A stretch of DNA of 64,000 nt from Glutamicibacter sp. JC586 (GCF_009805585.1 NZ_VHIN01000022.1:434001-498000), one strand, 5' to 3'; shown: positions 44,316 through 53,975, counted from the stretch's first letter. The notes: generated by a model from the sequence alone, not told the origin. Program-made: numbers and translations.

Positions 44316-44876
44316 CTAGGCGAGGTTCTTGTCATAGAACGCGCGCAGTGCAATGCTCTTCTGCTTGGCGATCTCGTCCCACTCATCGATGGAGGCCGAA
44401 TCATCAGCGTAGTCAGAGGGAATCTTGAAAATCTGTAGCGGAACATCGAAGCGCTGGCAGATACTCGCGTAGGCATAGCCTTCCATATCTACCAAGGATG
44501 CGCCGAGTTCCTTAATATGTACTCGCTGTTCGTCATTGGAGACAAAGACGTCACCGGTAGCCATCACGGCTTGGAAATCCGGTAGCAGGACTTCTCCAGT
44601 GGGATCAACATCAGCAGAGGGCAGAGGGAAATCGTGCTGGATGAGCTTGGTGACCTGGTAGATGGTCTCCAGACTTGGGCGGTCTTCACCAGCATGCCCA
44701 ACAACACCAGCGGTACCTAAGACGATGACGTTCTTGATATCGCCTTGTGCAAGGGCGCCAGCCAAAACTACTGAGGCATTAATCTTGCCCACCCCTGAAA
44801 TCAGGTGCTCAACATCTGTAAAGGCAACTGCTTCGTCCTGGTGCGCAAAGACGAGCAAAGACTTCTGGTCCGACAT
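44316..44876 (-). CDS. mtnN: 5'-methylthioadenosine/S-adenosylhomocysteine nucleosidase-like protein
   Basis: 186 residues, shorter than the roughly 230 of Escherichia coli MTAN. Belongs to the nucleoside phosphorylase superfamily: GVGKINASVVLA, VIVLGTAGVVG, the VDMEGYAYASIC motif (Met/Glu that bind ribose) and the catalytic Asp in PSDYADD are present. It should split adenine from S-adenosylhomocysteine or MTA. The divergent neighbour is luxS, which uses the product S-ribosylhomocysteine, so SAH is the likely substrate. The exact substrate is inference; annotation as generic nucleosidase is the cautious alternative. Confidence 0.8.
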   Translation of the reverse strand: MSDQKSLLVFAHQDEAVAFTDVEHLISGVGKINASVVLAGALAQGDIKNVIVLGTAGVVGHAGEDRPSLETIYQVTKLIQHDFPLPSADVDPTGEVLLPDFQAVMATGDVFVSNDEQRVHIKELGASLVDMEGYAYASICQRFDVPLQIFKIPSDYADDSASIDEWDEIAKQKSIALRAFYDKNLA

Positions 44877-44941
44877 GAATTTCCCCTCTAAATGAAGTCA
44901 GCTCGGGTAGTGTACTGAGCCCGAACGTCCTAAGAAGTCTA

Positions 44942-44963
44942 CCGGTTACGACTCATGAACCGG
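44942..44963. promoter_or_regulatory. Inverted repeat between mtnN and luxS
   Basis: CCGGTT (44942-44947) and AACCGG (44958-44963) with a 10-base spacer, in the middle of the 125-base divergent promoter region. Half-site spacing of 16 bases centre to centre would suit a dimeric repressor that controls both genes. Confidence 0.4.
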
Positions 44964-45001
44964 CATCGATTCTCCAAGGGGTCAACCGATACACTTTATT
45001 C

Positions 45002-45493
45002 ATGAGTGATATTGAACTTGCTGAAGTTGAAAGCTTTGCCTTGGACCACACGAAGGTCAAGGCTCCGTACGTGAGAAAAATTGGTGTGGAGCGCGGGCCA
45101 AAGGGCGATGCCATCACCAACTACGACATCCGATTTGTACAGCCTAACCACGGTGAAATCCCAACCGCGGGGTTGCATACCATTGAACACACAATGGCTG
45201 GTCTGTTGCGCACCCGCATTGACGGACTGATTGATTTTTCGCCGTTCGGCTGCCGAACCGGCTTCCACATGATTCTCTGGGGCGAGCCAGAACCAGCTGA
45301 GGTTGCTGCTGCAGTCAAGAGCTCGCTGGAAGATATTGCGGAAAGAATTACCTGGGAGGACGTGCCAGGTACCGAGGCAAAGAGCTGCGGTAATTACCGC
45401 GACCACTCACTTCACTCGGCACGTGAGTGGGCCAAGGTCATTCTCGAACAGGGAATCAGTTTGGACGCTTTTAAGCGTTCCAAGCTTGCCTAA
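45002..45493 (+). CDS. luxS: S-ribosylhomocysteine lyase LuxS
   Basis: 163 residues, complete. Splits S-ribosylhomocysteine to homocysteine and DPD, the precursor of autoinducer-2. Metal ligands His59 and His63 in HTIEH with base Glu62, catalytic Cys84 in PFGCRTGF and the third metal ligand Cys129 in KSCGNY are all present. ATG 45002 lies 6 bases after a TACACT box (44990-44995) and lacks a ribosome binding site, so the mRNA is probably leaderless. Divergent from the nucleosidase that makes its substrate; strong terminator downstream. Confidence 0.97.
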   Translation: MSDIELAEVESFALDHTKVKAPYVRKIGVERGPKGDAITNYDIRFVQPNHGEIPTAGLHTIEHTMAGLLRTRIDGLIDFSPFGCRTGFHMILWGEPEPAEVAAAVKSSLEDIAERITWEDVPGTEAKSCGNYRDHSLHSAREWAKVILEQGISLDAFKRSKLA

Positions 45494-45512
45494 CTGGCTT
45501 AGCAATTTTCTG

Positions 45513-45552
45513 GCAGATCCCGTGCTTCTTTGAAAAGAAGCACGGGATCTGC
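45513..45552 (+). terminator. Rho-independent terminator of luxS
   Basis: 18-bp arms GCAGATCCCGTGCTTCTT (45513-45530) and AAGAAGCACGGGATCTGC (45535-45552) with a TGAA loop, followed by GTGTTTC. Confidence 0.9.
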
Positions 45553-45622
45553 GTGTTTCATGGGCAGGGAATAAATCGATGAAGCGCAGCGTCTCAGCGA
45601 AAGCGTAGCTGAATTCGGTAGC

Positions 45623-46015
45623 ATGGTTGATATGCGCAAAGTTCTTTCCTCAGCCGCCGTAGTTGCCTTCATTCTTTGTTCCACGAGCGGATGCGCGGAT
45701 CTCGATGCGGCCAGAACAGCCACCATCTCTCAGGGATGCCAAGATGCCATCTCGGATCAAAATAAGACTTGGTCGGATAACGATGCTTCCGAGGAAAAGA
45801 TCAAGGAGTCCGAGTCCAAGGGCCTGGACGCATGCAAAGACCTGGACGAATGGAGCACCGCGGTTTCATATAACCCGGGATCCGTTGGGTATGAGGAACT
45901 AAGCGTCGAGGAAGCGGCCAACTCGGTGTATCTCGCGTGCTCTTCCATTGATCCCGAGCACAAGACGCCGGTGTGCGCAGACGCAGCGAAGCGCGGCTAC
46001 CTCGACGAGTCCTAA
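45623..46015 (+). CDS. Small lipoprotein of unknown function
   Basis: About 130 residues. The signal peptide ends in the lipobox STSGC, followed by a short mature protein with three further Cys (SQGCQDA, LDACKDL, YLACSSI) plus PVCADA near the end, so two disulfides are possible. Highly acidic. Start ATG 45623 or ATG 45632; the latter lies about 7 bases after TAGCAT and may be leaderless. No family recognised. Repeated cysteine-helix pattern suggests a compact helical domain. Confidence 0.75.
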   Translation: MVDMRKVLSSAAVVAFILCSTSGCADLDAARTATISQGCQDAISDQNKTWSDNDASEEKIKESESKGLDACKDLDEWSTAVSYNPGSVGYEELSVEEAANSVYLACSSIDPEHKTPVCADAAKRGYLDES

Positions 46016-46424
46016 AATCGCTACTCCGCTACGCGGCGGATCTTGGTTGCGCCATTCGGGTGAAAAGTCGGTTTCTTGGCCCCACCCCAAAAGATTAGTG
46101 TGAAGCGCAACACTAAATATCTTGGTTTACTCATCCTCATGCAAAGTTACGCATGCCCCAAAAAACTCCTATATTCCGGCACTCGTCCAAGTGTTTGTGA
46201 TGCACCTCTTGTTGCATCGGATAGTTAATGCCCAGCGATTTGTTGATCAGTATGAGGGTTGGAGCACCTTCAAGGCTCTAGAGTGAGTCGGGTAACAAAT
46301 GAGCTTTGAGAAATACCGATAGTGGCATTGTCGCGTTCGTACAGCCATGCGCTGTCGCGAGCTATTCGCGGTGCCTATGGGCCAAGGCTGATCTTCACAT
46401 TTTGGAAAGCGGAGACCGACCACC
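46016..46424. other. Intergenic region before the POT transporter gene
   Basis: 409 bases without a supported gene. Contains only short inverted repeats (CCGC/GCGG at about 46027-46037). No tRNA-like or riboswitch-like core recognised. Long for this window, so an unannotated small RNA or long leader is possible. Confidence 0.35.
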
Positions 46425-47933
46425 ATGCCAAACATTGAACTTGATGAGCAAGATCTGCGCGTCGAACAAGCCACGCAGAGCGCGGCGACGGTAGAGAAGG
46501 GCGACAAGCCACGTGTCCCGCGCGGTGTAGGTACGCTAGCCTTTACTGAATTCTGGGAACGTTTTTCGTTCTATGGCCTCAACGGCATCCTGACCTTCTA
46601 CTTGCTGTACACGGCTGCCGACGGCGGCCTAGGAATCGACGCGGCATCTGCCTCCGGTATCGTGGGTGCCTACGGTGGTTCGGTCTACCTGGCACAGCTT
46701 CTCGGATCCTGGCTGGGCGAAAGAGTTATCAGCCCAAAGTGGATGGTATTTATCGGCGGCATCATTATTGCCGCAGGACACGTAGCACTGGCTTTTGTTC
46801 CAGGTATGGCTGGTTTGGCCTTCGGTCTTGGCCTGATCATTTTGGGCACTGGCGCACTGAAAACCAACATCACCAACATCGTTGGCCTAGCGGTTGAAGG
46901 GCAAGACGAAGGCCGACGCGATGTCGGCTTCGCTTACTTTTACCTTGCCATCAACTTGGGTGCTGTCACCGGTCCGTTGGCTTCGGGCTTCGCACAAAAC
47001 GAATGGGGCTTCCACGTTGGCTTCGGACTAGCCGCCATCGGTATGCTTCTCTCGCTGGGTATCTATATGGCCTCTATGGCGAAGTTGCCAGTGAGGGCCG
47101 CGATTGTTGAACGTCCCATCGAAAAATCCAAGTTGGTACAGCTGAGCGTTATTGCTCTAGTTGTTCTGCTGGCTATTATCGTCATTTTGTCTTCGGGCGT
47201 GCTGCCCGCATCGTCGCTCTCGGCAATAACTACGGTGCTGATTCTGGCCAGTGCCGCTTGGTACTTCATCATGATGCTAGGAAACAAGGAAGTAACCCAC
47301 GACGAGAAGCGCAGAGTAGGTGCGTACCTGCCGCTGTTCCTTGCAGGTGGCCTGTTCTTTGGCCTGCTCTTTCAACAGTCCACGACCATTGCCATCCTGA
47401 TCTCAGAACGTGTTGACCTTGTCATTGCGGGCTGGAGCGTTCCGGTCGCTTGGATCACTATGCTTGCGCAGTTCGCTGCGGTGTTGATTACCCCATTTGT
47501 CACCTATTTTTGGGGTAAGTCCGGTAACAACGGTCCAGGTGCACCATCCAAATTTGCCGTTGGTATGTTCCATATGGGCTGTGCCTACATCATCATGCTG
47601 GTCATCCTCAAAGCCTACGAAGGCGCACTGATCCCGCTGTTGCTCATCGTGCTGGTCATGATGGCTGCTGGTGCTTCGGAAGTCTTTGTCGGTCCGGTGA
47701 GCCTTTCGCTGGCTACGCGCATCGGCCCAGAACGTTTCCGTTCACAGATGGTGGGTCTGAACTTCTTAACTTTGTCCTTGGGCTCGGCTTTCTCCGGACT
47801 TTTCGGTCAGCTGTATACGGTCATGACCGACTACTCGTACTTCATCTGCATCATTGCCGCCGGCGTGATCGTCGGTATCGTCTTGTGGATCTTCCGTAAG
47901 AAGCTGCAGGAAAACCTGTACGCAGGTTTGTAG
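46425..47933 (+). CDS. Proton-dependent oligopeptide transporter (POT/PTR2 family)
   Basis: 502 residues with 14 predicted helices as in bacterial DtpT-type POT proteins. The proton-coupling ExxER motif is EFWERFSFYG near residue 42, and the FYLAINLGAVTGP motif of helix 5 (PTR2 signature) is present. Takes up di- and tripeptides with protons. N-terminal 32 residues are charged and cytoplasmic. GGAG lies 11 bases before ATG 46425. Terminator follows. Confidence 0.93.
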   Translation: MPNIELDEQDLRVEQATQSAATVEKGDKPRVPRGVGTLAFTEFWERFSFYGLNGILTFYLLYTAADGGLGIDAASASGIVGAYGGSVYLAQLLGSWLGERVISPKWMVFIGGIIIAAGHVALAFVPGMAGLAFGLGLIILGTGALKTNITNIVGLAVEGQDEGRRDVGFAYFYLAINLGAVTGPLASGFAQNEWGFHVGFGLAAIGMLLSLGIYMASMAKLPVRAAIVERPIEKSKLVQLSVIALVVLLAIIVILSSGVLPASSLSAITTVLILASAAWYFIMMLGNKEVTHDEKRRVGAYLPLFLAGGLFFGLLFQQSTTIAILISERVDLVIAGWSVPVAWITMLAQFAAVLITPFVTYFWGKSGNNGPGAPSKFAVGMFHMGCAYIIMLVILKAYEGALIPLLLIVLVMMAAGASEVFVGPVSLSLATRIGPERFRSQMVGLNFLTLSLGSAFSGLFGQLYTVMTDYSYFICIIAAGVIVGIVLWIFRKKLQENLYAGL

Positions 47934-47959
47934 ACAGTGCCATCACCAAATATAGCGAG

Positions 47960-47988
47960 CCCGCTGGATCGAGGATCCAGCGGGTTTT
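47960..47988 (+). terminator. Rho-independent terminator of the POT transporter gene
   Basis: Arms CCCGCTGGATC (47960-47970) and GATCCAGCGGG (47974-47984), loop GAG, then TTTT. Confidence 0.92.
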
Positions 47989-48131
47989 GCTGTTCCAGCA
48001 GGGTGTCAGGTGAAGAACTACACAGGAATTTTCGCCCTTTTTCACACTTCACAAAGGTACGGTTGAATGCATGGTTCCAGTAGAAACGAAGGCGCAGCTG
48101 CGCGCACCAGCACCCACAGGAGGGCGCTGAG

Positions 48132-49592
48132 ATGATCATTTCTGACCTGCTGGATATCGAAGCTTCCGGATGCCGACTTGTCGCCGGGGCTATGGGCGTC
48201 CATCGAGATTTGCTCTGGGCGCATAGTTGCGAATTACCAGATCCTTATCGATGGTTGGGCCATAACGAACTGTTGATGACCATTGGTCATTGTGTCCCCG
48301 GCGAAGCACCCGAACAGGTGGATTTCATCCGCCACTTGGAACGAGCCGGATTGTGTGGCCTGGTGGTCGAGGACAACGATCAAGCGCCGCAGCTACACCC
48401 AGAAGCATTGGAAGTTGCTAACCTGCTGGGCTTTCCGGTGATGCTGATGAAGCCTCAGGTCCCCTTTGCGAGCATCGCACGGATGGTCGCCGCAGCTAAT
48501 AACAGTAATCAGGCCCAGCAGCTGATGACCTTGAACCAGCTCTATCGTGCAGCTTTGGGCGAATATGAGCATCCGTCGGGTTTCGCGCAGCAACTTGAAG
48601 ACGTTTTTAGAGTCGCTATGAGTGCGGTGGATATCTCTACCGGTGTTAGTGTTCTTCCCGGATCACTGACCGTGCACAGCTCGGAGATTAAGAAGTTGTC
48701 ATCCGAGGTTCTCCCTTACGGGCAGGGAATGATCAATCGTATGAGCTCGTTACGGGACGGAGAGCTCTCGGTGTGGAGTCTGCCAACGCAACGTCCTACC
48801 GTGTTGTTGGTGGAAGAAAGCGCCGGCTCGATGCTGGATTCTTTCACGATGACCCATTTGAGTCAGGTGATCGCCGGTGAAGTTAATCGCCGTACGCATA
48901 CTGCCCTAGGTCTGGCACATCAGCGCAGCCACCTATTCGCCGATTCTTTGGAGAACAGCACGTCCCAAGACCGATTGGTACGCGACGCCACGCAGCTAGG
49001 ACAGCCAGTACAAGATCTTTTGATTGCCATCACCGCAATAGATAACGAAGAACTCGTCTTTTCCTCGTTGAGCTTGGCGGGCATCGCCCATGCGAGCCAA
49101 ATCCAAAATGGTTATTACGCCTCGATAGTGCGGTCCACCGACTTGCCAGTCTTGGCAAGCATCAGTGAATTTCACGGCATAGGAATTGGTATTTCGCCCG
49201 CAGTCGCCGACCTCAGCGAAGTGAAAGATGGGCTGCTTCGAGCACAAGTGGCCTATGAATCCGGTGATGGCGTGGAGAGCGGAATACTGCCCTATGACGA
49301 AGTGAATTTCTCCCTAGCGCCTAAGTCTGCGAGTCAGGCAAAAGAAATCGTGGATCGAGTCTTGGGGCCGCTAAGCCAAGCCGGTACCTCCGAGCAGGCC
49401 CTGATCGATACGCTGTGCGCTTACCTCGATGCAAACCGGAACTGGAACGAAGCCTCGGCGAAGCTGGGTATACACCGGCAAACGTTGAGCTATCGTATTG
49501 GCCGAATCGAACAGCTGACCGGCAGAAACTTAAAATCAAGCAAGGATCTAGCCGAGCTTTGGATCGCGAGAATCGCATTAAAACGAAGCTGA
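48132..49592 (+). CDS. PucR-family transcriptional regulator
   Basis: 486 residues. N-terminal purine-catabolism (PucR-1) domain with GVHRDLLWAHSCELPDPYRWLGHNELLMT, a middle GGDEF-like CdaR region and a C-terminal PucR HTH_30 with DTLCAYLDANRNWNEASAKLGIHRQTLSYRI. Such proteins switch on purine, amine or amino-acid use genes in response to a nitrogen source. AGGAGG precedes ATG 48132. Its target is unknown; the POT transporter upstream is a candidate as both relate to nitrogen supply. Confidence 0.9.
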   Translation: MIISDLLDIEASGCRLVAGAMGVHRDLLWAHSCELPDPYRWLGHNELLMTIGHCVPGEAPEQVDFIRHLERAGLCGLVVEDNDQAPQLHPEALEVANLLGFPVMLMKPQVPFASIARMVAAANNSNQAQQLMTLNQLYRAALGEYEHPSGFAQQLEDVFRVAMSAVDISTGVSVLPGSLTVHSSEIKKLSSEVLPYGQGMINRMSSLRDGELSVWSLPTQRPTVLLVEESAGSMLDSFTMTHLSQVIAGEVNRRTHTALGLAHQRSHLFADSLENSTSQDRLVRDATQLGQPVQDLLIAITAIDNEELVFSSLSLAGIAHASQIQNGYYASIVRSTDLPVLASISEFHGIGIGISPAVADLSEVKDGLLRAQVAYESGDGVESGILPYDEVNFSLAPKSASQAKEIVDRVLGPLSQAGTSEQALIDTLCAYLDANRNWNEASAKLGIHRQTLSYRIGRIEQLTGRNLKSSKDLAELWIARIALKRS

Positions 49593-49731
49593 CGTTTGTT
49601 TCTTGAACGGGAGTTTTTCAGGCAGCCAGCGCGTTTGACAGTTGCTTGTGATCATCCGTTCTGTGGGAGAATAAGTGCAAAGTTCCAAGCCCTGAACGGG
49701 TGTAATTCCGAAGATCAAAGGACGTATCTAC

Positions 49732-51102
49732 GTGGCCATGATTCCATTGCCGTTGCATTCGGTGGAGACCAACCAGTTTTCTCCGACAGACCCGGCGGAC
49801 CCTACTTTGGTCCACCGCGGAGATGGCGGCTCTGAAGTCCGGCGCAGTATCTTGCCTGGAGGTGTTCGCGTCCTCACCGAGGCGATGCCAGGGCAGCGCT
49901 CCACCACAGTAGGTTTTTGGGTGCCGGTCGGCTCGCGCGATGAGGAAGCTGGCCATTACGGGTCAACTCATTTCCTAGAGCATCTCCTGTTCAAAGGAAC
50001 CAAAAAGCGCTCAGCCTTGGAAATAGCGCAGTCTTTTGATGCAGTGGGTGGGGAGTCCAACGCGGCCACCGCCAAGGAATCAACCTGCTACTACGCTCGC
50101 GTGCTGGATACTGACCTGCCAATGGCGCTAGAAGTCATCGCTGACATGGTTACCTCTGCGGTCATTGACCCCCAGGAACTGGAACAAGAACGCGGTGTGA
50201 TCATCGAAGAACTTGCGATGGACGCTGATGATGCTACCGATGTCGCCCACGAAAGATTCGTCGCCCGCGTTCTGGGGGAGCACCCGTTGGGACGTCCCAT
50301 TGGTGGAACCCCCGAAGAAATTAACAACATCAGCCGTGAAGCGGTGATGGAGCACTACCGTGCTCATTACCGTCCGAGCGAGCTGATCATTACCGCTGCT
50401 GGCTCGTTGGAGCACGACAAGCTGTGCACCATGGTTCTTGAAGCGCTCGGCGAGGCTGGCTGGGACCTAGATCCACTGGCAGTACCTGAACCGCGTCGTG
50501 AAGCTCAGCCTGCACAAATTAGCTCTGTGGCAGGTATTGAAGTTGTCAACCGTCCGGTAGAACAAGCCAACATCATCATGGGCTGCGCCGGAATCACCGG
50601 GCATGATGAGCGCCGTCAGGTGCTTGCAGTACTCAACGCCGTCCTCGGTGGAGGAATGAGTTCGCGCTTGTTCCAAGAGATTCGTGAAAAGCGTGGCTTG
50701 GTGTACTCAACGTATTCCTTCTCTGCTGCCTACACAGACGCTGGCTATTTCGGTATGTACGCCGGTTGCGCACCGGCAAAGGCTGGGGAAGTCATCAACT
50801 TGCTTGGCGCTGAACTTGACCGGTTGGCAAGTGATGGAATTACCGAAGCGGAGCTCATCCAGGCTAAGGGACAGCTTGCCGGCGGGACCGTTCTTGCCTT
50901 GGAAGATCCAGGAAGCCGTATGTCGCGTCTGGCGCGTGCAGAGATGGTCACTGGCGAATTCCAAGACATTGACGAGGCACTAGATAGGGTCAATGCGGTT
51001 TCCACAACGCAGGTTCAGGAACTTGCTCAGGAGCTGGCTGCCAAGGATCGAGTAATTACGGTGGTAGGCCCGTTCCAGGACAAAGCAGACCTGGGGCTAT
51101 AG
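49732..51102 (+). CDS. M16-family zinc metallopeptidase (pitrilysin/processing-peptidase-like)
   Basis: 456 residues, the usual one-chain length for the actinobacterial member found next to pnp and dapB. Inverted zinc motif HFLEH (His80, Glu83, His84), with the distal Glu in IIEELAMDADD. The C-terminal half is the inactive M16 domain with GLVYSTYSF and an R/Y pair. GTG 49732 follows AAAGGA; ATG 49738 is the alternative. Its last 6 bases overlap the end of the convergent hydrolase gene. Substrate unknown. Confidence 0.92.
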   Translation: MAMIPLPLHSVETNQFSPTDPADPTLVHRGDGGSEVRRSILPGGVRVLTEAMPGQRSTTVGFWVPVGSRDEEAGHYGSTHFLEHLLFKGTKKRSALEIAQSFDAVGGESNAATAKESTCYYARVLDTDLPMALEVIADMVTSAVIDPQELEQERGVIIEELAMDADDATDVAHERFVARVLGEHPLGRPIGGTPEEINNISREAVMEHYRAHYRPSELIITAAGSLEHDKLCTMVLEALGEAGWDLDPLAVPEPRREAQPAQISSVAGIEVVNRPVEQANIIMGCAGITGHDERRQVLAVLNAVLGGGMSSRLFQEIREKRGLVYSTYSFSAAYTDAGYFGMYAGCAPAKAGEVINLLGAELDRLASDGITEAELIQAKGQLAGGTVLALEDPGSRMSRLARAEMVTGEFQDIDEALDRVNAVSTTQVQELAQELAAKDRVITVVGPFQDKADLGL

Positions 51103-51924
51103 GGCTGACGGATACCGCGGTGGCTCAGTGACGTACTGGGCTATCGCGGTATTACTGTCTTTTGTCCTGTTTGATGGCTCGTTTGCAGCATCGATGAGTT
51201 CGGCCAGTTCCGGTGCATGAGAAAAATTGAATCCATGCGCACCTTGATTCATGATGCTTAGCTTGGCGTGCTTGATCCCGGAGATCAGACGCAAGCCAAA
51301 TTCCGGAGGTGATAACGGATCTCGGGTGCCACAGACAACGTCGATTGGACAGGTAACGGTCTTGAGTAAGTCGATGGTCGAATAACCCAACATCCGCTCA
51401 CAGCTCTTGGCCCACCAAGGAATGCCACAACGAAGATAGTCAACAAGCAGGATCGCTTTGACAGAATTGATTTCATTGGGGAAATCTTGAATCAAACGAC
51501 GAGCTTGGCGGAACAGCGTAGCTTCCCGATCATTGACTGCCGGGGCAGCAATGAGCAGGTGTTTAACCAACGTCGGCCAGGTTCGAGCCAGTTCAATCGA
51601 AACTTGCGCGCCCATGGAATGTCCAAGCACGATGGCGTTGTCTACTTTGAGTTCGCGCAGGGCTAGGGCGACTTCATGGGCAAACCGAGCCACGGTGACT
51701 GGGCGCCCATCACCGAGATTCTTGCCATGTCCTGGAAGCTCAGGAACGATCACCCGGTACTTTTTCGCCAAGATGTTGGCTAGAGGTGTGAAATATCTGC
51801 TGGAAGCACCTAGGCCGTGAATGAGTACTACATCTGGCCCTTGCCCGGCAATCCGAACAGACAATCGAGTCTTGAGGGTTTCGGGCAACTGCCCAAAATA
51901 TTCGTGACGCACAGGGCCTTTCAT
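51097..51924 (-). CDS. Alpha/beta hydrolase
   Basis: About 275 residues. Alpha/beta hydrolase fold with HGLGASSRYF oxyanion loop, nucleophile Ser in LGHSMGAQ (near residue 100), acid in CGTRDPLSPP and His in NQGAHGFNF. Substrate unknown. I use ATG 51924; GTG 51942 in frame is possible and neither has a clear ribosome binding site. Same strand as the lipoprotein gene upstream (66-84 bases). Convergent overlap of 6 bases with the M16 peptidase gene. Confidence 0.88.
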   Translation of the reverse strand: MKGPVRHEYFGQLPETLKTRLSVRIAGQGPDVVLIHGLGASSRYFTPLANILAKKYRVIVPELPGHGKNLGDGRPVTVARFAHEVALALRELKVDNAIVLGHSMGAQVSIELARTWPTLVKHLLIAAPAVNDREATLFRQARRLIQDFPNEINSVKAILLVDYLRCGIPWWAKSCERMLGYSTIDLLKTVTCPIDVVCGTRDPLSPPEFGLRLISGIKHAKLSIMNQGAHGFNFSHAPELAELIDAANEPSNRTKDSNTAIAQYVTEPPRYPSAL

Positions 51925-52008
51925 GGCGCGAGAAATGCGCACGCAAACTTTGAATCAATAGTGAAAGACTCAGTCTATCGTTTTTGTCGAGTATCGCCGT
52001 GGAAAAGC

Positions 52009-52419
52009 CTATCCGGCCGCGCCAGTCGCATGCTGTTTGATGGCAGAGCGCAAGTCTTCAGGGAAGAGTTTGTCGACATCCTTTTGATAGTTAGCTCCTT
52101 CATCCGGCCGACTGAGTTTGTTCTCTTCAATCCGGAACGGGAAGGAATCTGCTTGAGCGCCGGCTTGTGGATCGGCCTCGTCACTCGGGGCACAAGTAGC
52201 CCAGCCGTAGGTGGTGGATCCCTGGATACGGAAGATCTCAACCTGGCACGAAGCACCATCAATGACAGTGCCTTGGTCCTGAACAACGCTAGAGACTTTT
52301 GCTAATTCTTGGTCGGATAGCGCATTAGGTTCCGTCTCTGATCCGCAAGAAGCCAAGGTAAAAGTAGCAACTAGCAAGACACTGACGCCTAGACCTACAC
52401 GTCCCAATTTCTGAATCAT
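52009..52419 (-). CDS. Lipoprotein of unknown function
   Basis: About 136 residues. Signal peptide with lipobox TLASC, then an acidic mature domain with two Cys (ASCQVEIF, WATCAPSD) that could form a disulfide. No family recognised. Start ATG 52419 or GTG 52431. Possibly cotranscribed with the alpha/beta hydrolase downstream. Confidence 0.72.
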   Translation of the reverse strand: MIQKLGRVGLGVSVLLVATFTLASCGSETEPNALSDQELAKVSSVVQDQGTVIDGASCQVEIFRIQGSTTYGWATCAPSDEADPQAGAQADSFPFRIEENKLSRPDEGANYQKDVDKLFPEDLRSAIKQHATGAAG

Positions 52420-52614
52420 ATTCCTGCCCACTCTTAGGAGATTCCTGAAACTTATTTTTCACCGTCTCGCGAGGCAAAACAAGCCGGACTGGCCGTAGTG
52501 CAGCCACCGATTCAAATTATTTCGATGTTCTATGATCCTCGACGTTACGGGACGACTATGGGCAAGCGTCGTCATGGTAATGCGCAACCCATCGAAAACG
52601 ATAGGCTTAAGCTC

Positions 52615-53373
52615 ATGAGTGCACAGATCAAGGTGGCCGTGCTCGGCGCGGCCGGACGAATGGGAGCTGAAGCGGTCAAGGCCGTCAGTGAGGCACCCGA
52701 CATGGAATTAGTGGCTAGCTTGGGCCGCGGTGATGAGCTTACTCAGATCCTTGAAGCGGGGGCGACCCACGTGGTTGATCTCTCGGTACCTGATGCTACC
52801 GAAGCCAACGTTCACTTCGCCGTAGAAAATCACCTGCACGCCGTCGTTGGCACCACCGGTTGGGATGATGATCGTCGCGCTGAGCTTGAAACACTGCTGC
52901 AGAAGAACCCCGAGACAGGCGTGTTGATCGCACCGAATTTCGCTTTGGGATCGGTACTGGCCAGCGCCTTTGCCGCCACCGCTGCGAAATACTTTGAATC
53001 AGTCGAAATTATCGAGTTGCATCATCCAAATAAGGTCGATGCTCCTAGCGGTACCGCGGTGCGAACCGCAGAACTTGTTGCTAAGTCGCGCGAAGCCGCT
53101 GGCGTACCAACTAGCCCGGACGCAACTGAGACTCAAATTGATGGTGCTCGCGGAGCTGTGGTGGATGGGATCAACGTTCACTCTGTTCGTTTGCGCGGGC
53201 TCGTGGCACACCAAGAAGTACTGCTGGGTGGGCCCGGGGAACAGCTGACCTTGCGTCATGATTCCTTTGACCGAGCCTCCTTCATGCCGGGGGTGCTACT
53301 GGGTCTGCGAACCGTAGGATCGCGTCCAGGTCTGACTTATGGGTTGGATGGATACTTGGAGCTCGGCCAGTGA
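52615..53373 (+). CDS. dapB: 4-hydroxy-tetrahydrodipicolinate reductase DapB
   Basis: 252 residues from ATG 52615. Lysine/diaminopimelate pathway, NAD(P)H-dependent. N-terminal Rossmann motif VLGAAGRMGAEAV and substrate site ELHHPNKVDAPSGTA. The open frame upstream to 52498 lacks homology; ATG 52615 lies 7 bases after a TAGGCT box (52602-52607), so the mRNA is probably leaderless. Followed by dapA two genes on, with which it shares the pathway. Confidence 0.95.
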   Translation: MSAQIKVAVLGAAGRMGAEAVKAVSEAPDMELVASLGRGDELTQILEAGATHVVDLSVPDATEANVHFAVENHLHAVVGTTGWDDDRRAELETLLQKNPETGVLIAPNFALGSVLASAFAATAAKYFESVEIIELHHPNKVDAPSGTAVRTAELVAKSREAAGVPTSPDATETQIDGARGAVVDGINVHSVRLRGLVAHQEVLLGGPGEQLTLRHDSFDRASFMPGVLLGLRTVGSRPGLTYGLDGYLELGQ

Positions 53374-53831
53374 AAACCAAACTTTGGGTCGGCGGGATAC
53401 TGCTGCTTTTTGCCTTGTACATAGGCATGACCTTCACTCAAGCGTTCCGCCTCATCGGCTCAGATGTGCTCATTGCCCAAATTATGGGTGTAGCGATCCT
53501 GGTTATTCCGGCACTATGCGTTTGGATCTTGATTCGTGAAGTACTCTTCGGACTGCGCACCGAGAAAATGGGCAAGTCTCTAGCTTCGACCAGTGAACTG
53601 CCTAAGGACCTACCCCGAAAACCTTCGGGACGAATTATTCGGGCTGCTGCAGACGAAGATTTCCCCAACCATCAGCGTGATGTTGAAGAGAATCCAGAAT
53701 CTTGGAAGTCTTGGTACCGTCTGGCGTTGGCCTATGAAGCTTGCGGAGATAAGGGCCGGGCACGCAGCTCGATGCGAACCGCTATTGGGTTTTGGCGCCA
53801 AGCTGAAAAGTCGGCATCTAACGCTAGATGA
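53370..53831 (+). CDS. Membrane protein with C-terminal TPR-like helix pair
   Basis: 153 residues. Two membrane helices (about 5-24 and 34-60), a basic linker, and a soluble end (WKSWYRLALAYEACGDKGRARSSMRTAIGFWR) that fits one tetratricopeptide repeat. GTG 53370 overlaps the dapB stop (GTGA), indicating translational coupling. Common downstream of dapB in Micrococcaceae as I recall; function unknown. Confidence 0.8.
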   Translation: MKTKLWVGGILLLFALYIGMTFTQAFRLIGSDVLIAQIMGVAILVIPALCVWILIREVLFGLRTEKMGKSLASTSELPKDLPRKPSGRIIRAAADEDFPNHQRDVEENPESWKSWYRLALAYEACGDKGRARSSMRTAIGFWRQAEKSASNAR

Positions 53832-53975
53832 ATGCTGAGCTTCGACAAGTCTAGATAGTCTGCTGGATCTTGGCATGAATGGCTACGGCCGTCGATCTAC
53901 CTGAATTTTCGGGCCGATCGGCGGCCGATCCTCGTTAAGGGAATTGCGACAATCGCAGAATAACAGTGTTGCTAG

